This document shows, piece after piece, positions 6,973-13,731 of a DNA stretch of 15,693 nucleotides. The position numbers and the translations under genes are program-made. The DNA comes from SZUA-584 sp050943225. Lineage in GTDB: Bacteria > Bacillota > Clostridia > Christensenellales > SZUA-584. The stretch is from positions 1-15,693 of the forward strand of contig JBMNOT010000021.1 of NCBI GenBank assembly GCA_050943225.1. The letters are read 5' to 3'. The notes under the pieces are model-generated. The model was given only the letters and a program-made list of their open reading frames with translations. It ran no database searches and was not told where the DNA came from. Each line of letters opens with the position of its first letter. The first letter of the stretch is position 1.

Positions 6973-7908
6973 TTAAGTCATGTGCAAGCGTATATCACGG
7001 CCTTCGAATATGATCTTTTGTGAATGGCATGTATCCAACAGCCGAGAATGGACGCGATCGCCATAGCGTTCTTTAAGCTCATGCAGCGCCAGATTAGTGA
7101 CTACTATGGTATGCAGCCCTGCTACGGCACGCTCATTGAGCAGATCAAAGAAGTATTCGATGGTGACGTTGCGCGTCATCGGTTCGGTGCCGAGGTCGTC
7201 AATGATGAGCAGCGGCACCTCGAACAGCGGCGACAGGTCGACGCTCTCGCCCATCCTGTCGCTGTGGAACAGCGAAAACAGCCGGTAAGCCGTGTAATAG
7301 GCGGCAGTATGGCCACGCTCGATCACGCGGCGCATAATGCACTTAGCCATGAACGTTTTGCCGAGGCCCACACTACCTGTCATTATGAGCAGTTTCGATA
7401 CTGCTGGAAAGCTATTGGCCCAAGATTCACAAATTTTCTTGTAATGCGCCATCTGGGCGCGTTGAGACTTGCCGTTTTTCAGTGGTTCATCACTGAATAA
7501 GGAGAGATTGTACTGCTCAAAGCTGACACTGTTATCTGTCAGCCTGGCTTCGGCGAGCTTGTCCTCCAGCAGCCGCCTTTTGAAGCAGGCGCAGCGCTGC
7601 GCGTCGTCCCGCGTGCCGGTATCGCGGCAATCCGGGCAGGTGTAGATGGGGTTCAGATAGTTCGCGTCGTAGCCCGCCTGGACGAGCAGGGCGCGGGATT
7701 CATCGACCAGCGCCTGAATGGCGGCGCTATCGGTGGGTTTTCCGTCCAGCGCGTCCTTCAGGCTGGCCACAAGGCGGGAAGTCAGCTCCCGATCCAGCTC
7801 GGCAAGGCGCGGCACGGCCGCGAACACCTCCCGGCGCCGCCGCTCCCGCTCCTCTTCGTTCTTCTGGCGGATCGCGTCGTAAGCCGCCATCACGTCGGAT
7901 ATGCTCAA
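6973..7908 (-). CDS. DnaC/DnaI-like AAA+ helicase-loader ATPase
   Basis: A 311-residue ATPase of the DnaC/DnaI (IstB-like) group, which loads the replicative helicase onto DNA at origins and restart sites. Residues 1-80 are helical and strongly charged (ERERRRREVF). A zinc-type cluster follows, with Cys91, Cys94, Cys106 and Cys108 (CPDCRDTG...CAC), as in Bacillota DnaI/DnaC proteins. Walker A is GSVGLGKT at 178-185, Walker B LLIIDDLGTE with Asp237-Asp238, and the sensor-1 region is IVVTNL. The start is TTG at 7908: AAGGAG lies 11 bases upstream within the last codons of the preceding gene, and no ATG in the N-terminus has a better site. It begins six bases after the dnaD-like stop, so the two are translationally coupled partners. 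An IstB-like transposition helper is unlikely, because no transposase is present. Confidence 0.92.
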   Translation of the reverse strand: MSISDVMAAYDAIRQKNEEERERRRREVFAAVPRLAELDRELTSRLVASLKDALDGKPTDSAAIQALVDESRALLVQAGYDANYLNPIYTCPDCRDTGTRDDAQRCACFKRRLLEDKLAEARLTDNSVSFEQYNLSLFSDEPLKNGKSQRAQMAHYKKICESWANSFPAVSKLLIMTGSVGLGKTFMAKCIMRRVIERGHTAAYYTAYRLFSLFHSDRMGESVDLSPLFEVPLLIIDDLGTEPMTRNVTIEYFFDLLNERAVAGLHTIVVTNLALHELKERYGDRVHSRLLDTCHSQKIIFEGRDIRLHMT

Positions 7909-7914
7909 GCGGTT

Positions 7915-9342
7915 CTATGCTCCTTCGTCTTCAAAGAAATTTATAGCGAGATGGTCGTAATTCTCTGTCGGGCGTTCATAATATGCTGGCTTAGCAGTGT
8001 TGCCCTTACTACTGCCGCTGCCGCGTTTCTTGGTTTCGCGCTGGGCGTCGGCGAGCGTCGTGACGCCAGCCTCGTGCCAGTTGGACAACAGCGTATTGAG
8101 ATACCGGTAAGGGTTCTCGGAGAGCGAGCTGATCTCGGCGGCGAGCAGTATGGCGTCGTGCGAGATACCCCACGCTTCGTGCCACCGGGTGTACAGCTTG
8201 CGGCTGGCTTCGGTGACGGCGCGCGTGATGCCCGCCGCTTCGAACACCGCAGTGAGGCGCTTGTCCAGCTCCGACTGGGCTGCCATGTGCCGCCTGGCCT
8301 CCTGAGGCGTCATGATGCGGTTGTTGTACCAGTCGGTCAGCACCGCGTCCAGGCTTATGAAAGGCTTGCGGCCCGGCGCGCCCAGAGAACGTGCGGCGAG
8401 CAGCAGCATTTCCGCGTCGAAGCCGTATACGCTTGTCCACTTTTGGTACAGGCTTTCGTGTTCGAACGAAGGCTTTTGGCTGACCTCGCCCAGTATGTGC
8501 ATCAGCTCTTTTATGACTTTGCCCGAAGCCTCGCTTTGCGCTGCGGCCTCGGTGATGGTGCGCGAGGTGGTGCAGTTTTGGTTTTTGAGCCGCTCCAGTA
8601 TGCGGTCCAGGTATTTCATGCTGGGCTCGCGCGCGGCTGTGGTGTGGGCGCAGGCGGTGAGTATGGCGTCCAGCGTGAAACCCCACTCGTTTGTCCATTT
8701 GAGGAACAGGGCGTATTCGTCCTGCGTGGGGCCGCGGCCGGAAAGGCCCAGCTGCTTGAGCACGCGCTGCACGCCGGAAGCGGCGGCCTTGTGGGCATCC
8801 AGCTTGTCCTGCGCTTTTTCGGGCGTGTCGATATGCTCCTCCGCCCAGGTTTGGGCCACTTTGTCGATATACGATATGGAGACGCGGCGGCCCTTCAGCG
8901 CGATGCAGTATTCGATGAGCTTTAACACCACGGATTTGGGAAGCCCGAATGTGTCGGTATAGTCGTATATGCGCAGGTAATCGTGCGGGGAGAGCTGGCG
9001 CGAGCCAAAAAGCTCCTGCAGCGTCCGGTTGTATTCGCGTTCGGTGTAGAGCGTATCGCTGCTGCGCTGGGGCATAAAATCGCCGAACTCCAGGCAGAAC
9101 TCTTTTTTGTTGATGATGCGCACGAAGCCTTTTTTCTGCCAATATTCCATGGCGTCGGTGACCTCGGCCATGCCGATGTTGAGCCGCGCGCACAGCATCT
9201 CGGAATCGACGCTGCCTTCCGAGGCGTAGAGCAGCCCCAGAAGATAAGCTTCGATGTACTTTTCCGGCGCGCCGATGCAGCTTTCGATGAACCGGTTGGG
9301 AACAAGAGTGCTTTGATTGTGATTTTTGAGCCGCAGCAGCAT
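7915..9342 (-). CDS. DnaD/DnaB-like primosome protein with four tandem DnaD-type C-terminal repeats
   Basis: This 475-residue protein starts at ATG 9342, with AAGGAG eight bases upstream. Residues about 25-90 look like a winged-helix DNA-binding domain (YLLGLLYASEGS, MEYWQKKGFVRI). Four copies of the DnaD/DnaB C-terminal helical unit then follow, at about 117-185, 205-268, 292-357 and 377-440. They share the pattern Y-x-x-W-x-x-x-x-GF, then I-x-x-A-A, YLD-x-IL-x-x-W and T-x-x-x-A; examples are LFLKWTNEWGF, LYQKWTSVYGF and LYTRWHEAWGI. A basic Gly/Ser-rich hinge (437-450) and an acidic tail ending FFEDEGA close the protein. DnaD and DnaB of B. subtilis remodel origin DNA and recruit the helicase loader; here the loader gene follows after six bases. 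Typical DnaD has one such unit, so four is long. Confidence 0.9.
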   Translation of the reverse strand: MLLRLKNHNQSTLVPNRFIESCIGAPEKYIEAYLLGLLYASEGSVDSEMLCARLNIGMAEVTDAMEYWQKKGFVRIINKKEFCLEFGDFMPQRSSDTLYTEREYNRTLQELFGSRQLSPHDYLRIYDYTDTFGLPKSVVLKLIEYCIALKGRRVSISYIDKVAQTWAEEHIDTPEKAQDKLDAHKAAASGVQRVLKQLGLSGRGPTQDEYALFLKWTNEWGFTLDAILTACAHTTAAREPSMKYLDRILERLKNQNCTTSRTITEAAAQSEASGKVIKELMHILGEVSQKPSFEHESLYQKWTSVYGFDAEMLLLAARSLGAPGRKPFISLDAVLTDWYNNRIMTPQEARRHMAAQSELDKRLTAVFEAAGITRAVTEASRKLYTRWHEAWGISHDAILLAAEISSLSENPYRYLNTLLSNWHEAGVTTLADAQRETKKRGSGSSKGNTAKPAYYERPTENYDHLAINFFEDEGA

Positions 9343-9607
9343 GGCGAATGCTCCTTGGTTGGTTATATTAATCAATAATGGATAAATTTATTAAGACCGA
9401 TGTCTCCGTGATGATAGTATACGACAGAGGGGGAGGATGGTCAAATAAAGAACGCGCAAAAAAGGAGGTTTTTCTGCGGAAACGGTATGGGTTTGCTGCT
9501 CTTTTAACGCCTTTTGACGCGGGATGGGCAAAAACAGGCTGCGCTTTTGCCTTGTCGGAAAAAGTATGGTTTTGTGTCAGTTTGACGAATTGATACGGCT
9601 TTGTGTG
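9343..9607. other. first part of the divergent dnaD-murA intergenic region, no gene seen
   Basis: Open frames exist here (from 9378 and 9524), but none has a family match I recognise or a proper ribosome binding site. An AAAAAAGGAGG stretch near 9460-9471 resembles a ribosome binding site but is not followed by a suitable start and frame. No clear promoter was found for the leftward dnaD-like gene. Confidence 0.3.
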
Positions 9608-9635
9608 TATGGGTATTTGTATATGGGTATTTTTA
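9608..9635 (+). repeat. 14-base tandem direct repeat just upstream of the murA promoter
   Basis: TATGGGTATTTGTA and TATGGGTATTTTTA are adjacent, with one difference, and end four bases before the -35 hexamer of murA. The placement fits an activator or upstream-element site, but no regulator is known to me for this sequence. Confidence 0.5.
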
Positions 9636-9639
9636 TAGG

Positions 9640-9668
9640 TTGCCTCAATGCAAATAACCTGTTATACT
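9640..9668 (+). promoter_or_regulatory. murA promoter
   Basis: TTGCCT at 9640-9645 and TATACT at 9663-9668 are spaced by exactly 17 bases. A TG one base upstream of the -10 forms an extended -10. The start would fall near 9675, giving a leader of about 55 bases. Confidence 0.75.
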
Positions 9669-9699
9669 CTAATTTGTCTGAAATAAGCCATATTAATAC

Positions 9700-9730
9700 G
9701 GAGGCATGTACGTTTTTTCGTACATAGCAT
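9700..9730 (+). promoter_or_regulatory. murA leader: Shine-Dalgarno separated from the start codon by a hairpin
   Basis: The only purine-rich ribosome binding site before murA is GGAGG at 9700-9704, 26 bases from the ATG, far outside the usual 5-10. Between them ATGTACG, six T and CGTACAT (9706-9725) form a perfect 7-base stem. If it folds, the linear distance from GGAGG to ATG becomes about six bases, which is ideal. An in-frame TAG at 9725-9727 excludes an earlier murA start. Structure-dependent initiation is therefore likely. Confidence 0.6.
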
Positions 9731-11026
9731 ATGAAGGAAAAGCTTATCATCAGAGGCGGCAGACCGCTCAGAGGAACGGTCAGCGTGAGCGGCGCCAAAA
9801 ACGCGGCAGTGGCCATACTGCCGGCAACAATTCTTTGTGAAGGTGAATGCGAGCTCGACAACCTGCCCAATATTGACGACGTCAGGCTTTTAAACTACCT
9901 TTTGCGCTCCTTGGGCGCCAAAACAGAGCTTAAGAGCAACTCCATCAAGGTGGACACCAGGAACCTGAATACATATATATTGATAAACGACGCGGTTAAA
10001 CTGATGCGGGCGTCGTATTATTTTATGGGCGCGCTGCTGGGCCGCTTCGGCAAAGCCGAGGTGACGCTGCCCGGCGGGTGCGCCATAGGCCTTCGGCCCA
10101 TAGACCAGCACATAAAGGGCATGACAGCATTGGGTGCGACGGTGAAGACGGAGTACGGTTGCCTCAAAGCTGAGGCGCCGAACGGCCTTGTGGGCACCGA
10201 TATCTATCTCGACGTGGTGTCGGTGGGCGCGACCATCAACATCATGCTGGCTGCCGTGCTGGCCAAGGGCAGGACCACCATCGTCAACGCCGCCAAGGAG
10301 CCGCATGTGGTGGACGTGGCCAACTTCCTCAACTGCATGGGCGCCAAGGTGAAGGGCGCAGGCACCGACATCGTGCGCATCACCGGCGTGGAGAAGCTGC
10401 ACGGCTGCAGCTATACCATCATTCCGGACCAGATCGAGACGGGCACGCTGATGATCGCGGCGGCGGCCACGTGCGGCGACGTCACCATCCAGAACGTGAT
10501 TCCCACGCATATGGAGGCGCTGACCGCCAAGCTCATTGAGATGGGCGTGACGGTGGAGGAGGGCGACGATACCATCCGAGTGACGTGCAACCGCCGGCCC
10601 AAGCACGTGAACATCAAGACGCTGCCGTATCCCGGTTTTCCGACGGACCTGCAGCAGCCCGTGACGGTGCTGCTCTCCACCGCGGAAGGCGCGAGCATCA
10701 TCGTGGAGAACATATTTGAATCCCGATTCAAGCATATCAATGAGATCCGGCGCATGGGCGCCAACGTGTCCGTCGACGGGCGCGTGTGCGTGGTGGAAGG
10801 CGTGGAGCGCCTGACGGGCGCGCCGGTGCGCGCGACGGACCTGCGGGCGGGCGCAGCGCTGATCGTGGCAGGGCTGATGGCGGACGGCGAGACGGAGATC
10901 ACCGGCGTGCAGTATATTGACCGGGGCTATGACCACATCGAGGAGAAATTAAAGAAGCTGGGTGCGGATATCCGCCGTGAAAAGGTGGAGGAGATAGAAG
11001 AATTCGATTTTTTCACTGATATTTAA
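9731..11026 (+). CDS. murA: UDP-N-acetylglucosamine 1-carboxyvinyltransferase
   Basis: MurA transfers enolpyruvate from PEP to UDP-GlcNAc in the cytosol, the first committed step of peptidoglycan synthesis, and is the target of fosfomycin. The 431-residue protein opens MKEKLIIRGGRPLRGTVSVS with the conserved KNAAVAILPAT segment. Cys117 in LPGGCAIGLRP is the PEP-binding, fosfomycin-reactive cysteine. Asp306 in FPTDLQQP is the conserved catalytic acid/base. Length and ending are normal for the EPT family. The start is fixed by an in-frame stop just upstream. The gene stands alone between its own promoter and a terminator and is divergent from the primosome genes. Many Bacillota have two MurA paralogues; which one this is cannot be decided from the window. 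Confidence 0.97.
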   Translation: MKEKLIIRGGRPLRGTVSVSGAKNAAVAILPATILCEGECELDNLPNIDDVRLLNYLLRSLGAKTELKSNSIKVDTRNLNTYILINDAVKLMRASYYFMGALLGRFGKAEVTLPGGCAIGLRPIDQHIKGMTALGATVKTEYGCLKAEAPNGLVGTDIYLDVVSVGATINIMLAAVLAKGRTTIVNAAKEPHVVDVANFLNCMGAKVKGAGTDIVRITGVEKLHGCSYTIIPDQIETGTLMIAAAATCGDVTIQNVIPTHMEALTAKLIEMGVTVEEGDDTIRVTCNRRPKHVNIKTLPYPGFPTDLQQPVTVLLSTAEGASIIVENIFESRFKHINEIRRMGANVSVDGRVCVVEGVERLTGAPVRATDLRAGAALIVAGLMADGETEITGVQYIDRGYDHIEEKLKKLGADIRREKVEEIEEFDFFTDI

Positions 11027-11034
11027 GACAGACA

Positions 11035-11060
11035 AGGCTTCCGAGAGGAGGCCTGTTTTA
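11035..11060 (+). terminator. terminator-like hairpin after murA
   Basis: AGGCTTCC, a GAGA loop and GGAGGCCT pair over eight bases with one G-T, followed by GTTTTA. It begins nine bases past the murA stop. The T tract is short, so termination may be partial. Confidence 0.55.
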
Positions 11061-11120
11061 ATGGCCCTGCGCAAGCGGTTGGAGATTCTGCTGACCAAAG
11101 ATAAGCAGCCGCGCAAATAA
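11061..11120 (+). CDS. possible 19-residue basic micro-ORF
   Basis: ATG at 11061 opens MALRKRLEILLTKDKQPRK and a TAA stop. GAGGAGG lies nine bases before the ATG, which is a good ribosome binding site, but that site is also the 3' arm of the murA terminator hairpin. The product would be short, Lys/Arg-rich and partly amphipathic. It could equally be chance or a decayed gene end. No family is recognised. Confidence 0.2.
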   Translation: MALRKRLEILLTKDKQPRK

Positions 11121-11162
11121 AAAAATGGGCGGAACGGAAGGCTGCTTTGCCCGGGTTCCGCC
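11117..11162 (-). terminator. Rho-independent terminator of noc
   Basis: GGCGGAAC (11128-11135) and GTTCCGCC (11155-11162) form a perfect 8-base stem with a large inner loop. On the minus strand it is followed by CAT and seven T (A run at 11117-11125). It lies about 50 bases past the noc stop codon. Confidence 0.75.
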
Positions 11163-11210
11163 AATAGTAGGGGTATTGGGGACAAGTTAGGGGTTACAAA
11201 TCTATGAAAC

Positions 11211-12059
11211 TTATTTGGCGAGCTCGATGCTGATGGATACCTTGTCGTTGCTTTCAACCGCCTGAAAAGTGACTTTGACACCGGCTTTCTTGATTTTGGA
11301 CAGCGCTTTTTTGATGGTGTTCACATAGATGCGGAAGTCGCGCATGATGCACACCACGTGCTGGCCGCTGGTGCTGGGCTCTTCCTCGCCGTATAGCTTG
11401 TTGAGCATCTTTTCCACAAGTTCCTCCGTCGCCTTGACGGAAAGATTCTTCTGCGCGATGTCCTTAATCAGGCGTACCTGAGCTTCCTCGTTGTGCAGCC
11501 TGAGCAGCGCCCGCGCATGGCGCTCGGTGAGCTTGTAGGTGGTGATGAGCTCCTTGACGCCGGCGGGGAGCTTTAATATGCGCATCTTATTGGCTACGGT
11601 GCTCTGGTTTTTGCCCAGACGCCGGGCGAGCTCCTCCTGCGTTAAGCCGTGCTCTTTCATCAGACACTGGTAGCCTTCGGCTTCCTCGAAGAAATGCAGG
11701 TTTTCACGCTGCAGGTTTTCGATAAGCGCGATGACCGCGCTGTCTTCATCTATGGCGGGCTGCACGAACGCTTTGATATGCGTGAACCCCGCCTTGCATA
11801 CGGCGCGCCAGCGGCGCTCTCCTGCGATGATTTCGTAGTAGTTGTGGGAGAGCTTGCGCACCGTGATGGGCTGCAGCAATCCGTATTGCTTGATGGAGTG
11901 CGCGAGCTCCGCAAGGCTTTCCTCCGTAAACACACGACGCGGCTGATAAGGATTGGGGCGGATATAATTGACCGGGATGACCTCAAGCGTACTGCTCTGA
12001 CTTTTGTCCATACAAAATTTGCGCAGATTATCTGTGCCGGTCTTCTGCATCTTCAACAC
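11211..12059 (-). CDS. noc: nucleoid occlusion protein Noc (ParB/Spo0J family)
   Basis: Noc binds sequence-specific chromosomal sites, spreads as a CTP-dependent clamp and blocks division-septum assembly over the nucleoid. The 282-residue protein has the ParB fold in order: PxNxIRPNPYQPRR (about 29-42), GERRWRA (80-86) and ENLQREN (114-120), which make the CTP pocket, then a helix-turn-helix (LTQEELARRLGKNQSTVANK, 139-158). The C-terminal MRDFRIYVNTIKKAL (239-253) is typical of Noc rather than of Spo0J. The GTG at 12059 is preceded by AAGGAG at ten bases; in-frame ATGs at residues 4 and 17 are alternatives. The usual N-terminal FxRFFG membrane-binding helix of B. subtilis Noc is not evident. 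No parA/soj gene is adjacent in the window. Confidence 0.92.
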   Translation of the reverse strand: MLKMQKTGTDNLRKFCMDKSQSSTLEVIPVNYIRPNPYQPRRVFTEESLAELAHSIKQYGLLQPITVRKLSHNYYEIIAGERRWRAVCKAGFTHIKAFVQPAIDEDSAVIALIENLQRENLHFFEEAEGYQCLMKEHGLTQEELARRLGKNQSTVANKMRILKLPAGVKELITTYKLTERHARALLRLHNEEAQVRLIKDIAQKNLSVKATEELVEKMLNKLYGEEEPSTSGQHVVCIMRDFRIYVNTIKKALSKIKKAGVKVTFQAVESNDKVSISIELAK

Positions 12060-12251
12060 TATTAAAACACTCCTTTACATTGTGGACGCAGAGCGTCCAA
12101 AACAAATGATATAATAAGAAAAACGGGTAATAATTTTATACTATATAAGCACAATTCGGCACATTAATGGATTGTCCTTTACCCTCAACAATAACTCCTA
12201 TAAAACGACATAAATAGTGGGAATTTAAGAAAGATTGAAACGGATTTGTCG
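12060..12251. other. noc upstream region, AT-rich, no gene seen
   Basis: AT-rich and without open frames of interest. TATA-like hexamers occur (12111-12116 on the plus strand and around 12139-12146), but none has a convincing -35, so the noc promoter is not fixed. It contains the palindrome at 12083-12099. Confidence 0.3.
12083..12099. promoter_or_regulatory. 17-base perfect palindrome before noc (operator candidate)
   Basis: TGGACGC-AGA-GCGTCCA has perfect 7-base arms. It lies in the noc leader, just upstream of the AAGGAG ribosome binding site. It is GC-rich in an AT-rich setting and has no T tract beside it, so an operator or a leader hairpin is more likely than a terminator. It does not match the known B. 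subtilis Noc site or parS consensus. Confidence 0.45.
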
Positions 12252-12283
12252 AAAAAATGCAATTATGCTATTGAAAAATTGCA
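12252..12283 (-). terminator. Rho-independent terminator of walJ-rlmH
   Basis: On the minus strand TGCAATT and AATTGCA, 12 bases apart, are followed by six T. The hairpin starts about seven bases past the rlmH stop codon. The stem is AT-rich and so of moderate strength. Confidence 0.6.
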
Positions 12284-12289
12284 ATGATA

Positions 12290-12754
12290 CTATTTGTGAT
12301 AGGTGCGGCCTGAGTTGATCATAAACGCCCGGAATATCTGCTCCAGCAGCACGATGCGGAACAGCTGGTGGGGCATGGTCAGGTTCGAGAACGACACCAC
12401 GCGCACTGCGCGTGATTTAAGCGCGGGAGACAGGCCGTATGAGCCGCCGATGGCAAAGGAGAGCTCACTTTCGTACTGCCTGACCAGGGCGGCAAATTTC
12501 GGGGAAGTCATGCGCTCGCCTTCGGGCGACAATGCGACGAGCGCCCCGCGCGCCGCGGACAGCAGCGTCTGGCTCTCCTCGGCGCAGGCTTTTTCCACCA
12601 GCGCTGCGGAGGGGTTCGCCGGGAGCGCCGCTTCCTTTTTTTCGATAATCTCGAGACGGCAGAAGGCGGACAGGCGCTTTGCGTATTCGTCCTGCGCCAT
12701 GACCAGGTATTTTTCCTTCAGCTTGCCCACGCACAGCAGGCGGATATTAGGCAA
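12290..12754 (-). CDS. rlmH: 23S rRNA (pseudouridine(1915)-N(3))-methyltransferase RlmH
   Basis: RlmH is a SPOUT-class, SAM-dependent enzyme that methylates pseudouridine 1915 in helix 69 of 23S rRNA on assembled 70S ribosomes. The 154-residue protein has the family signature: an N-terminal VGKLKEKY with an EYAKRL segment, then LSFAIGGSYGLSPAL (cofactor knot) and a C-terminal LTMPHQLFRIVLLEQIFRAF followed by a YHK end. The start is TTG at 12754, with AGGAGG six bases upstream; the resulting N-terminus is as expected. It follows walJ by 26 bases on the same strand, and this pair is commonly neighbouring in Bacillota near the origin. In Staphylococcus the 3' end of rlmH is the attachment site for SCC elements; no such element is seen here. 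Confidence 0.96.
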   Translation of the reverse strand: MPNIRLLCVGKLKEKYLVMAQDEYAKRLSAFCRLEIIEKKEAALPANPSAALVEKACAEESQTLLSAARGALVALSPEGERMTSPKFAALVRQYESELSFAIGGSYGLSPALKSRAVRVVSFSNLTMPHQLFRIVLLEQIFRAFMINSGRTYHK

Positions 12755-12780
12755 CGCGGGCCTCCTTCTATAAATAAAGG

Positions 12781-13575
12781 TTATTTAATCTGGAACCGGC
12801 CCGTCACGCGGTCGCGGAAGGCAAGGCCTAAGCTGATGTCGCGCCCGGGCGTGATGCCATTTGCCAGCAATGCGTCGGTGACGGTGCGGAACGCGAGATG
12901 CTCCGAGTTGTTCTCGCGCGAGAGATGCCCTAGCAGTATGGACGAGACGCCCGCGTACGCAAGCCGCACGGCGGCTTCCGCCGCGTCGTCGTTGGACAGG
13001 TGGCCGCGGCGCGACCGGATGCGCTGCTTGAGCTCGTAAGGGTAGCGCCCGGCGATGAGCATTTCCAGATCGTGATTGGATTCCAGCAGCACCAGATCGC
13101 AGGCGTGCAGCCGGCGCTCCACCTCCTGCGGGAAACAGCCAAGGTCGGTGGCGACCGCAAGACGGCTGTGGCCGCTCGCGACGCAGTAGCCCACCGGGTC
13201 TGCCGCGTCGTGGGGGATCTCAAACGGTTCGATCAAAAGGTCGTCGATATAGAACGGCTCCTTGCCGATGACGCGCGCGAGCGCGCTGCGCACGCTGCCC
13301 AGCTTGTCGCATGCGGCTTCCCATGTGGGCGCGGTGGCGTATACCGGGATGTTGTACCGGCGCGACAGTATGCCCACGCCCTGAATGTGGTCGCTGTGCT
13401 CGTGGGTGATGAGTATGCCCTTGATGTCGTCCACGGCCTCGCCGATGCTGTGCAGCGCTTTTTCCAGCTTGCGGCATGAGACGCCCGCGTCGATGAGCAC
13501 CTTGGTGCGCGGCGAACTGACCAGTATCGCATTGCCGGACGAGCCGGAAAACAGCGGAGTAAGACACAGTGCCAT
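12781..13575 (-). CDS. walJ: WalJ/YycJ-type MBL-fold metallohydrolase
   Basis: This 264-residue metallo-beta-lactamase-fold protein belongs to the YycJ/WalJ group, often encoded near the WalKR operon and origin and linked to coordination of wall metabolism with replication; biochemically it is probably a phosphodiesterase or nuclease. Landmarks are LFSGSSGNAILV (8-19), LIDAGVSCRKLEKAL (27-41), the metal site THEHSDHIQG (57-66), VATDLGC, LESNHD and the downstream ligand His217 in LLGHLSRENNSEHLA. Length is normal. The ATG at 13575 has AAAGGA nine bases upstream. No walK/walR genes are in the window. It is probably the first gene of a two-gene unit with rlmH. Confidence 0.9.
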   Translation of the reverse strand: MALCLTPLFSGSSGNAILVSSPRTKVLIDAGVSCRKLEKALHSIGEAVDDIKGILITHEHSDHIQGVGILSRRYNIPVYATAPTWEAACDKLGSVRSALARVIGKEPFYIDDLLIEPFEIPHDAADPVGYCVASGHSRLAVATDLGCFPQEVERRLHACDLVLLESNHDLEMLIAGRYPYELKQRIRSRRGHLSNDDAAEAAVRLAYAGVSSILLGHLSRENNSEHLAFRTVTDALLANGITPGRDISLGLAFRDRVTGRFQIK

Positions 13576-13602
13576 AGTGCGTATCCTTTCGTGAGTCGCT
13601 TT

Positions 13603-13611
13603 ATTATAGCA
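13603..13611 (-). promoter_or_regulatory. walJ promoter, extended -10
   Basis: On the minus strand TGCTATAAT (-10 at 13603-13608) is a perfect extended -10 about 27 bases before the walJ ATG. No clear -35 is seen, which extended -10 promoters tolerate. Confidence 0.5.
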
Positions 13612-13678
13612 CAGAGCATGCCGCGGGGCTATTGCTAATCCTCAAGCCGCGCAATTTATGTGCTGGAAGCGGCGCGTC

Positions 13679-13708
13679 TTGATTCATGATGCGGCACTGT
13701 GTTATCGT
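13679..13708 (+). promoter_or_regulatory. possible promoter of the cob genes
   Basis: TTGATT (13679-13684) and TATCGT (13703-13708) are spaced by 18 bases with a TG before the -10. The -10 is poor. The leader to cobO would be under 20 bases, too short for a cobalamin riboswitch. Confidence 0.3.
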
Positions 13709-13731
13709 TATCCCGAAGGGCGGTGGCAGGT

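Noticed and set aside
7951..9193. Long open frames on both strands over the dnaD-like gene
   Set aside because: Shadows of the real minus-strand frame, which alone has a ribosome binding site, repeat structure and conserved motifs.
9378..9727. Two small plus-strand frames between dnaD-like and murA
   Set aside because: Neither has a ribosome binding site or recognisable sequence, and the second runs through the murA promoter and leader.
9890..10936. Open frame antisense to murA
   Set aside because: His/Arg-rich shadow of a firmly identified gene.
13576..13731. Cobalamin riboswitch before cobO
   Set aside because: No B12-box core was found and the promoter-to-start distance is too short for the aptamer.
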